32,728 bases of DNA, taken from the NCBI GenBank assembly GCA_012270875.1, contig JAAXHI010000057.1, positions 1 through 32,728 on the forward strand, read 5' to 3'. Positions 8,646 to 15,915 of the stretch are shown here, in pieces. Under the pieces are notes generated by a model that did no database searches, had not been told where the DNA came from, and saw only the letters and a program-made list of their open reading frames with translations. Source of the DNA: Candidatus Poribacteria bacterium (GTDB lineage: Bacteria; Poribacteria; WGA-4E; WGA-3G). Each line of letters begins with the position of its first letter. Positions within the stretch are counted from its first letter, which is position 1. The translations under genes and the position numbers were made by a program.

Positions 8646-9371
8646 ATGCAAACATTCAAAAACACAATCCTACTCTACCTACTGCTAATCTTTAGTATGA
8701 CAGGTTGCCTCACGAGTGTGCAAACGCAGTCTTCACCAACCGATGTAACAACAGCCACTTCAGCGGTAATTTTCACACTCTCAACATCCAAGTCAACCTA
8801 TACATCTAAAGATACCATACCGATTGAACTCAGCATCCAGAACGGAAAATTTGACCTCTTCGTCCCTTCCGTCAACGTTTCAGCACCCGGCGCACTTGCG
8901 CAATTAAACATTACAGATACCGACGGTAACACTGTCAAACCTAAACGCTCATTTACCGCACCGAATCCCGAAGTAATTTTTATAGAGAAGGATGGAAAAT
9001 CTGTTCAGTGTATCCAAGGATTGGAATTAAAAGTTGGGGCAACACAGGTAGTCCCTCTGGAAGATTTACAGAAACATTATCGGTTGGAGAAAGGTGATTA
9101 CACAATCACACTCACAATGGAGTTACCGGTTTACCGAGATTTTTTGAAAAAACGACATCCAGAGGTTATAGAATTGGAAGAGGAGATTAAACGGATCCAG
9201 AAAGTGGCAGATGCCCACGTCTCCGCCGCAGATAAACGTTCCGCAGTTAACGATATCCAACAGCAGATTGAGTTCCTTCAAAAGAAGGACAAGGACATTT
9301 ATCTACCTGCCAAATCACTGCTCGGTAAGGCAACGCTTACCTCCAACAGTATCACCCTAATGGTAGAATAA
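8646..9371 (+). CDS. lipoprotein, paralog of the preceding gene without the TonB domain
   Basis: This 241-residue protein has a lipoprotein signal with SMTGC (lipid Cys21). The body aligns along its length with residues 60-260 of the upstream protein: YTSKDTIPIELSIQNGKFDLF, NTVKPKRSF, CIQGLELKVG, a charged helix (EEEIKRIQKV) and DIYLPAKSLLGKATLTSNSIT. It stops where the paralog continues into its linker and TonB domain. I chose the ATG at 8646 because GGAG lies six bases upstream; an in-frame ATG at 8604 would overlap the previous gene. It starts 13 bases after that gene, so they are one transcript produced by tandem duplication. The function is unknown. Confidence 0.78.
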   Translation: MQTFKNTILLYLLLIFSMTGCLTSVQTQSSPTDVTTATSAVIFTLSTSKSTYTSKDTIPIELSIQNGKFDLFVPSVNVSAPGALAQLNITDTDGNTVKPKRSFTAPNPEVIFIEKDGKSVQCIQGLELKVGATQVVPLEDLQKHYRLEKGDYTITLTMELPVYRDFLKKRHPEVIELEEEIKRIQKVADAHVSAADKRSAVNDIQQQIEFLQKKDKDIYLPAKSLLGKATLTSNSITLMVE

Positions 9372-9433
9372 CAGAAAGTCCAAGCACATTCCTATGTTGT
9401 CTATCGCGCGGCATCGTCTGTAGAGAAACTACC

Positions 9434-10417
9434 ATGAAAATTATGAGATTTTTCGTTCTATTCAGCACCAGTTTGGTATTAACTTTCTCAAATCTGTTTA
9501 ATATTGGGGCAGAAGCACCGAGGCGCGCCAAAATTGTGTTCACCTCCACTCGGAATGGCAATGCTGAAATCTATATAATGAACGCTGACGGAAGCGAAGA
9601 GATAAGATTAACCCATCACCCTGGAGATGATTTCGATCCCGCATGGTCACCAAACGGTGAACACATCGCTTTCGTCTCAGAACGCGACCATAAAGGACTT
9701 TACGACATCTATCTCATGGATCCTAATGGAGAAAATATCCGACGAGCGTTCAATGACTTGGACTATAGAACCGCGCCCGATTGGTCGCCCGATGGAACAC
9801 GAATCGCTTACCATACATACTCACCCGAACCCGATTGGGCTGTATATACCAATACACTCGGTGGCGGTGCAGCGGAGCGAGTTGCCGAATCGGGAATATA
9901 TCCGGGCGGGTTTCCAGCTTGGTCACCTGATGGAACCGAAATTGCTTTTGTTAGCGGCAATCCAACAGAATGGCGTATTCGGATTATTAACCTAAAAACG
10001 CGTGAGCAAGAGATATTTCTTCCAAAGACCCTGGGAAGCCACATCCACTATCCTGCTTGGTCACCTGATGGAAAACAAATCGCCTTTGCATTGCGGAAAT
10101 GGGGTGCGAAGTCCGGTATCTACATTATTCGGCGTGATGGGAAAAAATGTGAAGAAATCGTTGAAAATGCATTTGGAATACCGGTATGGTCGCCCAATGG
10201 GAAAGAACTCCTTTATCGAAAAACAGTCGGAGACGCGAAACTACTGTTTAAAATAAACCTCGACTCTCACATCAAGACAGAACTCGCGCGCTTGGGGCCA
10301 ACCATACGTCACGGACAGAATATAGGGTGGGATTGGTTTGATCCCAAAGTTTTACCTGTTTCCCCACAACCACAGTTGCTTACTACCGTTTGGGGTGAAA
10401 TGAAAATCCAAGACTAA
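9434..10417 (+). CDS. secreted TolB-like beta-propeller protein, copy 1 of 3
   Basis: This 327-residue protein has a Sec-type signal peptide (about 1-27, ending near GAEA) and then six PD40/WD40-like blades. Each blade carries a version of W-S-P-[DN]-G followed by a hydrophobic strand (AWSPNGEHIAFVS, DWSPDGTRIAY, AWSPDGTEIAFVS, AWSPDGKQIAFA, VWSPNGKELLY). NAEIYIMNADGSEEIRLT near the start is the TolB-type blade entry. The tail is WDWFDP, then VSPQPQLLTTVWG. There is no TolB N-terminal domain and no tol genes are nearby, so it is probably a periplasmic or secreted binding propeller. It is the first of three tandem paralogs. Confidence 0.85.
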   Translation: MKIMRFFVLFSTSLVLTFSNLFNIGAEAPRRAKIVFTSTRNGNAEIYIMNADGSEEIRLTHHPGDDFDPAWSPNGEHIAFVSERDHKGLYDIYLMDPNGENIRRAFNDLDYRTAPDWSPDGTRIAYHTYSPEPDWAVYTNTLGGGAAERVAESGIYPGGFPAWSPDGTEIAFVSGNPTEWRIRIINLKTREQEIFLPKTLGSHIHYPAWSPDGKQIAFALRKWGAKSGIYIIRRDGKKCEEIVENAFGIPVWSPNGKELLYRKTVGDAKLLFKINLDSHIKTELARLGPTIRHGQNIGWDWFDPKVLPVSPQPQLLTTVWGEMKIQD

Positions 10418-10441
10418 ATGTTAACACCGACGGAGTTTGTT

Positions 10442-11434
10442 ATGAAACGCCCACATTTCTGCTTTTTGTGTTGTATTGCCGTTACACTGTTCTGCCTCAG
10501 TATTTTCCCTGTTTCGGCACAAACCCCAACACGCGCTAAAATTGTGTTCGCTTCCACTCGGAACGGTAATCACGGCAATGCTGAAATCTATGTGATGAAT
10601 ACTGACGGCAGCCAACAGACAAGACTGACCCACTACGCTGGAGACGACACCGATCCGACTTGGTCACCCAACGGAAAACACATCGCTTTTGTTTCAGATC
10701 GGGACCACAAAGGACTTTACGACATCTATCTCATGGATCCCGACGGAACAAATATCCGACGCGCCTTCGATGACTTGGAGTATAGAGCCGCGCCCGCTTG
10801 GTCCCCTGACGGAAAACAACTCGCTTACCTTACGCATTCACCCGTGCCGGATTGGGCAGTCTACACCAAGCCACTCGATGGCGGCGAAGCAGAACGAGTC
10901 GCCGAATCAGGAAGAGGGTTTAGCGGCTTTCCCGCTTGGTCACCTGACGGAACCGAGATCGCCTTCGTGAGGGGTAAATCGCCTGAATGGCATATTCGGA
11001 TTATCAATCTAAAAACGCGTAAGGTAGATACACTCCTTCCAAAAGCCCAAGGAGACAATATGCTCTATCCGGCTTGGTCCCCTGACGGGAAACACCTCGC
11101 CTTTTCGATATGGAGATGGGATGGAGAACCGAGTATCTACACTATCCAACGCGATGGTAAAGCATGTGAAGAGATTGTTAAAAACGCGTTCGGAACACTC
11201 GCATGGTCACCCGATGGGAAAAAACTCCTTTATCCAAAGACAATTGACGGTTCAGACCTGTTGTTTAAAATAGACCTCGACACTCGCATTGAAACACTGC
11301 TCGCGCGCATCGGTCCAAGCAAACATCGTAATGGCAACATAGGTTGGGACTGGTTCGATCCCAACACTTTACCCGTTTCCCCACAACCCCAATTGCTGAC
11401 GACTGTCTGGGGTCAAATGAAAACCCAAGACTAA
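10442..11434 (+). CDS. secreted TolB-like beta-propeller protein, copy 2 of 3
   Basis: This 330-residue paralog of the preceding gene has a signal peptide (MKRPHFCFLCCIAVTLFCL, cleavage near VSAQ) and the same six WSPDG blades. Compared with copy 1 it has a three-residue extension in the first blade (NGNHGNAEIY). I prefer the ATG at 10442 over the in-frame ATG at 10418, because the same leader with CGACGGAG precedes the ATG of copy 3 at the same distance. The stop is the usual MKTQD followed by TAA. The strict conservation of the intergenic leader shows the duplication unit included the ribosome site. Confidence 0.85.
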   Translation: MKRPHFCFLCCIAVTLFCLSIFPVSAQTPTRAKIVFASTRNGNHGNAEIYVMNTDGSQQTRLTHYAGDDTDPTWSPNGKHIAFVSDRDHKGLYDIYLMDPDGTNIRRAFDDLEYRAAPAWSPDGKQLAYLTHSPVPDWAVYTKPLDGGEAERVAESGRGFSGFPAWSPDGTEIAFVRGKSPEWHIRIINLKTRKVDTLLPKAQGDNMLYPAWSPDGKHLAFSIWRWDGEPSIYTIQRDGKACEEIVKNAFGTLAWSPDGKKLLYPKTIDGSDLLFKIDLDTRIETLLARIGPSKHRNGNIGWDWFDPNTLPVSPQPQLLTTVWGQMKTQD

Positions 11435-11458
11435 ATCTTAACACCGACGGAGTTTTCC

Positions 11459-12439
11459 ATGAAACGCCTATATTTCTATCTTCTGTGCTGCGTTGGCTTC
11501 ATCCTGCTTTGCTGCAGCGTTTGCCCCGTTTCGGCACAAGCCCCAAAGCGCGCTAAAATTGTGTTTACCTCTGCCCGGAACAGTAATGCTGAAATCTATA
11601 TCATGAATACTGACGGCAGCCAACAGATCAGATTAACCCACCACGTTGGGGAGGATTTCGATCCCGTATGGTCGCCAACCGGAGAACACATCGCCTTTGT
11701 CTCAGAACGAGACCATGAAGGGCTTTATGACATCTATCTCATGGATCCCGATGGAAAAAATATCCGACGCGCCTTTGATGACTTGGAGTATAGAACCGCA
11801 CCTGCCTGGTCGCCCGATGGAACTCAAATCGCTTACCACACATACTCGCCTATACCGGATTGGGCAGTGTACGCCAAACCACTCGGTGGCGGTGAGGCGG
11901 AACGAATCGCCGAATCAGGAATGTACCCTGGTGGTTTCCCTGCTTGGTCGCCTGACGGAACCGAGGTCGCTTTCACCAGCAACAATCCAGCAGAATGGCG
12001 TATTCAGATTATCAATCTAAAAACGCGCCAGCAAGAGACACTCCTTCCCGAAATTCAAAGGGACATGCGTTATCCCGCATGGTCACCAGATGGGAAAAAA
12101 ATCGCATTTGCTATGCGGAAAGGCGGTCCAGAATCGAGTATCTACATCCTTGATCACCATACTAAGAAACTTGAAGAGATAGTTAAAAATGCCTCCAAAA
12201 CACCAACGTGGTCGCCTGATGGGAAAGCACTCCTTTATCGAAAAACAGTTGGGAAACATAAACTCTTGTTTAAAATAGACTTAGATTCTCGCATCGAGAC
12301 ACCGCTCGCACGCTTGAATCCGTTCAATAGTCATGGAAAGAATACAGGGTGGGACTGGTTTGATCCTAAAGCCCTACCAGTTTCCCCACAACCCCAGTTG
12401 CTCACCACGATCTGGGCAAAAGTCAAAACAACCAATTGA
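11459..12439 (+). CDS. secreted TolB-like beta-propeller protein, copy 3 of 3
   Basis: This 326-residue paralog has a signal peptide (MKRLYFYLLCCVGFILLCC, cleavage near VSAQ) and six blades with WSPTG or WSPDG turns. The second and third blades (ERDHEGLYDIYLMDPDGKNIRRAF, then WSPDGTQIAY) are nearly identical to those in the other copies, while the fourth and fifth vary most. The tail WDWFDP and VSPQPQLLTT is retained. CGGAG lies eight bases before the ATG. It is the last gene before the nuo operon; no terminator is clear after it. Confidence 0.85.
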   Translation: MKRLYFYLLCCVGFILLCCSVCPVSAQAPKRAKIVFTSARNSNAEIYIMNTDGSQQIRLTHHVGEDFDPVWSPTGEHIAFVSERDHEGLYDIYLMDPDGKNIRRAFDDLEYRTAPAWSPDGTQIAYHTYSPIPDWAVYAKPLGGGEAERIAESGMYPGGFPAWSPDGTEVAFTSNNPAEWRIQIINLKTRQQETLLPEIQRDMRYPAWSPDGKKIAFAMRKGGPESSIYILDHHTKKLEEIVKNASKTPTWSPDGKALLYRKTVGKHKLLFKIDLDSRIETPLARLNPFNSHGKNTGWDWFDPKALPVSPQPQLLTTIWAKVKTTN

Positions 12440-12470
12440 CGTTCCAACCTGAAACAGCCTTCTCACAAAA

Positions 12471-12523
12471 CTGATAACTGACTCCTGATGGCTAATGGCT
12501 GATAACCGACCACTGATGGCTAA
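12471..12523. repeat. degenerate CTGAT/GGCTAA short-repeat tract
   Basis: The stretch repeats variants of CTGATAACTGA and CTGATGGCTAA four or five times, for example CTGATGGCTAATGGCTGATA and then ACTGATGGCTAA. It lies directly upstream of the nuoA promoter. It has no coding potential and looks like a low-complexity intergenic repeat. Confidence 0.55.
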
Positions 12524-12532
12524 AATTTTTAC

Positions 12533-12561
12533 TTGCAAATCCGCAGAAAATGATATATAAT
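12533..12561 (+). promoter_or_regulatory. sigma70-like promoter of the nuo operon (P1)
   Basis: TTGCAA (12533-12538), a 17-base spacer and a perfect TATAAT (12556-12561) lie about 66 bases before the nuoA ATG. The predicted RNA start is near 12568. Confidence 0.7.
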
Positions 12562-12627
12562 TTTAAGAACGAAATTGTCCATGCCTGAAAGTTTTCGCAA
12601 CATCACGGTTCTCAAGGATAACCCAGA

Positions 12628-13038
12628 ATGCTTTTTAACTTCGCAAACGTTCTAATCTTCTTGATTGTTGGCTGTCTATTTGTCGTCCTAAATCTCACCG
12701 TCTCTCGCCTCCTGCACACCAAACTGTTCTCAGGCGAAAAGTATATTCCCTATGAATGTGGCGAAGATCCAATCGGTGATACGCGGATCAAGTTTAACAC
12801 CCGCTTTTACGTTATCGCACTCATCTTCCTAATCTTTGACGTAGAAACCGTGTTCCTTTTCCCGTGGGCAGTTGTCTTCCGGGATTTCGGGCTTTTTGCG
12901 TTTTTGGAGATGCTCGTCTTCATCGCCATCCTATTAGTCGGACTCGCCTACGTCTGGGCAAAAGGCGATTTGGAATGGATCCGCTCTACGCAGCTTGAAG
13001 TACAATCCGTCCAGAGGGAGGAAAGTTATGATAATTGA
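12628..13038 (+). CDS. nuoA: NADH-quinone oxidoreductase subunit A
   Basis: NuoA is a small membrane subunit of complex I at the junction of the quinone cavity and the membrane arm. The 136 residues contain three membrane segments (about 5-26, 63-84, 92-112). The signature loop [21 protein letters not shown], broken here as [10 protein letters not shown] and [10 protein letters not shown], carries the conserved Cys, and [12 protein letters not shown] follows. Its 3' end overlaps the nuoB start by 11 bases. It opens the locus nuoABCDHIJKLMN behind a good promoter. Confidence 0.96.
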   Translation: MLFNFANVLIFLIVGCLFVVLNLTVSRLLHTKLFSGEKYIPYECGEDPIGDTRIKFNTRFYVIALIFLIFDVETVFLFPWAVVFRDFGLFAFLEMLVFIAILLVGLAYVWAKGDLEWIRSTQLEVQSVQREESYDN

Positions 13039-13645
13039 TGAGAAACTCGACAAAAACGTTATTGTTACCTCAGTCGATGCCGTCGCTAACTGGGCACGTT
13101 CTTCAGCACTCTGGCCCATGACGTTTGGACTCGCTTGCTGCGCCATTGAGTTCATGGCTACCGCCGCTTCTAACTACGACTTGGACCGGTTCGGGGCAGG
13201 CGTGCCACGCGCAACACCCCGTCAGTCCGATCTCATGGTGATCTCCGGTACAGTCACACTTAAAATGGCGACACGGATCCGACGGCTTTACGAACAGATG
13301 CCGGAACCGAAATACGTCATTTCCATGGGCAGCTGCGCTACCAGCGGCGGTCCCTACTGGCAACACGGATACCATGTCCTCAAAGGCGTTGATCGGATTA
13401 TCCCTGTTGACGTTTATGTACCCGGATGTCCACCGCGACCGGAGGCACTCATCGAAGGGCTGCTCAAACTACAAGAGAAGATTAAAACACAGACCGTCGC
13501 CAAACGTGACCATGTCCCGTTCCTGAAAAGACTCTTTACCAAAACAGAGTGGTATGAGCAAGAAGAAACCGAAGCTGCAGCCGAAGCAGACACACCGCCT
13601 GCAGAAGGTAATACAGAAAGCGATAGTCCCCAAGCCACCACTTAA
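13028..13645 (+). CDS. nuoB: NADH-quinone oxidoreductase subunit B (N2 iron-sulfur cluster)
   Basis: NuoB holds the terminal 4Fe-4S cluster N2, which passes electrons to quinone. Ligands are visible as the tandem Cys37-Cys38 (GLACCAIEF), Cys103 (MGSCATSGG) and Cys134 ([11 protein letters not shown]). The core ends near residue 160. About 45 further residues form a basic patch ([12 protein letters not shown]) and an acidic Ala/Glu/Ser/Thr-rich tail, longer than in many NuoB proteins. The ATG at 13028 has GAGGGAGGAA just upstream; earlier in-frame positions inside nuoA are unlikely. Confidence 0.96.
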   Translation: MIIDEKLDKNVIVTSVDAVANWARSSALWPMTFGLACCAIEFMATAASNYDLDRFGAGVPRATPRQSDLMVISGTVTLKMATRIRRLYEQMPEPKYVISMGSCATSGGPYWQHGYHVLKGVDRIIPVDVYVPGCPPRPEALIEGLLKLQEKIKTQTVAKRDHVPFLKRLFTKTEWYEQEETEAAAEADTPPAEGNTESDSPQATT

Positions 13646-13656
13646 TCCAACAGTAA

Positions 13657-13757
13657 AAACGACTTGTAATCGCGAATACTGTAGGAGTGCCTTGTAGTCG
13701 CGAAATAGGAACGACTCGTAGTCGCGAAAATTGTAGGAGCGACTTGGAGTCGCGACC
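13657..13757. repeat. four contiguous ~25-bp hairpin units between nuoB and nuoC
   Basis: Four degenerate units start at about 13657, 13681, 13707 and 13733. Each follows the plan GTAGGAGCGACTtgtAGTCGCGAAA, with a self-complementary core such as GCGACT-TGG-AGTCGC. They are contiguous with no unique spacers and fill almost the whole nuoB-nuoC gap. As RNA they would fold into up to four small hairpins just before the nuoC ribosome site. Confidence 0.8.
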
Positions 13758-13773
13758 ATGGAGTAAGAATCAC

Positions 13774-14259
13774 GTGAAACCCGAAGAAATCTATGAAGCA
13801 CTAACGGCGCAGTTTGGCGAAACCATACTCGGTTTTGATACTGAACTCGCTGGTGATCCGAGCATTAGCGTTGCTCCCGCATCAATCGCTGATGTGTGCC
13901 AATACCTCGCTGAAACCGATACGCTGGCGTTTGATTCTTTGATGTGTCTCAGCGGCGTAGATTTAAATGCCAAGGATGAAGAACTTGCGATCGTCTACCA
14001 TCTCTATGCCATGCAACATAGACACAGTGTAGTTCTAAAAACGACGGTGCCAAAAACCGACCCACACCTCCCAAGCGTTTCACATATCTGGAAAACCGCA
14101 GACTGGCACGAACGCGAAGCTTACGACCTCTACGGAATTGTCTTTGAAGGACACAGCGACCTCCGCCGCATTTTACTCCCTGATGACTGGGATGGATACC
14201 CACTCCGCAAAGATTATAAGGAGCCTGAAACTTATCGCGGTATGCGCGTGCCATATTAG
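13774..14259 (+). CDS. nuoC: NADH-quinone oxidoreductase subunit C
   Basis: This is the 161-residue hydrophilic 30-kDa-type subunit that packs against NuoD. The diagnostic C-terminal block is present: PSVSHIWKTADWHEREAYDL, YGIVFEGHSDLRRILLPDDW and GYPLRKDYKEPE. The start is taken as the GTG at 13774 (VKPEEIYEAL), with GGAG at 13760-13763. The frame is open back through the hairpin units to 13687, but that extension (MPCSREIGTTRSRENCRS) is encoded by repeat DNA and is unlike NuoC. It is not fused to NuoD, unlike the E. coli NuoCD protein. Confidence 0.93.
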   Translation: MKPEEIYEALTAQFGETILGFDTELAGDPSISVAPASIADVCQYLAETDTLAFDSLMCLSGVDLNAKDEELAIVYHLYAMQHRHSVVLKTTVPKTDPHLPSVSHIWKTADWHEREAYDLYGIVFEGHSDLRRILLPDDWDGYPLRKDYKEPETYRGMRVPY

Positions 14260-14410
14260 GGACAGGGATATTGAATTTTTACCTTATGTGGTGTCACCAA
14301 AAAATCGAAAACGTTCCACTTTTGACTTTTTTTCGCAGCCGAGCATCGGAATACAAACACCTCTAAACTCAGGTAGGACGTGGGTTTGTCGCCCCAAAGA
14401 CTGAATATGC

Positions 14411-14435
14411 AATGTTACACAAGTGTAACATTTTT
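14411..14435 (+). terminator. palindrome with T-run; terminator or operator
   Basis: AATGTTACAC-AA-GTGTAACATT is a perfect 10-bp inverted repeat followed by TTT, giving five Ts in all. As RNA it could act as a weak, AU-rich intrinsic terminator after nuoC. The symmetric TGTTACAC/GTGTAACA arms with a two-base centre are also typical of a dimeric repressor site, and it lies about 50 bases upstream of the nuoD promoter. I cannot decide between the two. Confidence 0.5.
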
Positions 14436-14482
14436 CCTGTAGAAATACGATACAGATTTCATTAAAGGAAACAGGTTAAAAC

Positions 14483-14511
14483 TTGACATTCAACCGCAAA
14501 AATGGTATCAT
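14483..14511 (+). promoter_or_regulatory. sigma70-like promoter upstream of nuoD (P2)
   Basis: TTGACA (14483-14488), a 17-base spacer and TATCAT (14506-14511) form a near-consensus promoter. The RNA would start near 14518, leaving a leader of about 158 bases before nuoD. It could make nuoD-N a separate transcription unit from nuoABC. Confidence 0.72.
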
Positions 14512-14675
14512 ATATAGTGGCAAAGTCCAAAAATAGAAGGAAACGCGTAAGTCCTATCTAAAAAGAAACGCAGCTTGGAACGAAGTGGAAAGCGGATGTA
14601 AGAGATGACCTTGAAAACTCGGATCCTGTTGTTTAACCACAAGGTAAGTTAAAAAAACGTTGCAGAACCCACATT

Positions 14676-15881
14676 ATGGAAAGCACACAACAGACTCAAA
14701 GCAAAATTATAGAATTAAAACCGTTCGCCGATGAGATGGTGGTGAACATGGGACCTCAGCATCCAAGCACACACGGTGTGTTACGCTTGGAATTGAAATT
14801 GGACGGTGAGATCGTCCGAGAAGCAATCCCCCACATCGGTTACCTGCATCGCTGTTTTGAGAAACATTCGGAAAACCTCTCTTATCCCCAAATCATCCCG
14901 TTCACTGACCGAATGGATTACGTGGCGGCGATGAACCAGAACTGGGGATTTTGTCTTGCCGTTGAAAAGTTACTCGCAGCGGACGAAAGCAAGGAGTTTG
15001 AGGTACCGGAACGAGCGGAATACTTGCGCGTACTTATTTGCGAACTAAATCGTATCGCAAGTCATCTCCTCTCCTTTGGAACTTACGGGATGGACCTCGG
15101 CGCATTCACGCCTTTTCTCTACGCCTTTCGCGACCGTGAACGGCTGCTCCTCCTTTTCGAGAAGGTCTGCGGCGCGCGGCTCACCTATAACTATATCCGT
15201 ATTGGTGGCGTATCTGAAATTATCCCGATGGAGCCAGGGTCTATTGATGAACAGAATTTCTTAGACGAAATAGAAGAATTCCTCGACTATTTTGAACCGA
15301 TGATTGACGAATACAACGAACTCCTGACAAAAAACAGCATCTTCTCCGAACGCACGATGGGAGTTGCTGTCATGTCCGCAGAGATGGCATTGAGTTACGG
15401 CGCGACCGGTCCTAACCTTCGCGGCTCCGGTGTGGATTGGGACCTCCGACGCGATGAACCTTATTCTATCTACGACAGATTTGACTTCGATGTGCCCGTC
15501 GCCATAGACATTCCAGAGATGGGAGCAGTTGTCGGTGACTGCTGGAGCCGATACAAAATCCGCATGGACGAAATGAAGCAGTCTGTCCGAATCGTCCGAC
15601 AGATTTTAGCGGAAGGGCTGCCCGGCGGTCCCGTGATGGCAGATTTGAAAGCCGTCCGGCCACCACAAGGCGAAATCTATTTCCGTAGTGAAGCACCGCG
15701 CGGTGAACTCGGATTCTACATTGTCAGTGACGGCACGCCAAAGCCAGTGCGTCTCAAAGGGCGCTCACCTTGCTTCAGTGCGCTGAGTGCACTACAAGAA
15801 CTCAGTCGAGGCTTGATGGTCGCAGATATCATCGCCATTATCGGCAGCATTGATGTTGTAATGGGAGAAGTTGACCGGTAA
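14676..15881 (+). CDS. nuoD: NADH-quinone oxidoreductase subunit D
   Basis: This is the 401-residue, 49-kDa-type subunit that forms the quinone cavity with NuoB. Landmarks are VNMGPQHPSTHGVLRLELKL, PHIGYLHRCFEKHSE, DRMDYVAAMNQNW, RVLICELNRIASHLL, RERLLLLFEKVCGARLTYNY (N-terminal half), LRGSGVDWDLRRDEPYSIYD and the C-terminal HAMAP-like end ADIIAIIGSIDVVMGEVDR. The quinone-site His of GPQHPSTHG is present. The ATG at 14676 has only a weak ribosome site; AAGGTAAG lies over 20 bases upstream. nuoH follows after 34 bases with no nuoE, F or G between. Confidence 0.97.
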   Translation: MESTQQTQSKIIELKPFADEMVVNMGPQHPSTHGVLRLELKLDGEIVREAIPHIGYLHRCFEKHSENLSYPQIIPFTDRMDYVAAMNQNWGFCLAVEKLLAADESKEFEVPERAEYLRVLICELNRIASHLLSFGTYGMDLGAFTPFLYAFRDRERLLLLFEKVCGARLTYNYIRIGGVSEIIPMEPGSIDEQNFLDEIEEFLDYFEPMIDEYNELLTKNSIFSERTMGVAVMSAEMALSYGATGPNLRGSGVDWDLRRDEPYSIYDRFDFDVPVAIDIPEMGAVVGDCWSRYKIRMDEMKQSVRIVRQILAEGLPGGPVMADLKAVRPPQGEIYFRSEAPRGELGFYIVSDGTPKPVRLKGRSPCFSALSALQELSRGLMVADIIAIIGSIDVVMGEVDR

Positions 15882-15915
15882 ATACGGTCAGCAGAGGAGT
15901 AAATAAGGAGATTGG

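Larger units (their letters stand above)
14260..14675. other. 416-bp non-coding gap between nuoC and nuoD
   Basis: No convincing gene lies here; the one overlapping open frame starts inside nuoC in another frame and shows no family features. The gap contains a perfect palindrome with a T-run (14411-14435), a strong promoter (14483-14511) and about 160 bases of predicted 5' leader that is purine-rich. The leader contains TTTAACCACAAGGTAAGTTA (about 14632-14651), which resembles the leader of nuoJ. Confidence 0.6.

Noticed and set aside
13657..13757. CRISPR-like array between nuoB and nuoC
   Set aside because: Units are contiguous, degenerate and palindromic, with no unique spacers and no cas genes.
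13687..13773. N-terminal extension of NuoC from 13687
   Set aside because: The extension is encoded by the hairpin repeats and is unlike NuoC; the GTG at 13774 gives a normal N-terminus.
14138..14404. 88-residue frame running from nuoC into the gap
   Set aside because: It starts inside nuoC in another frame, has no motif, and ends just before the palindrome.
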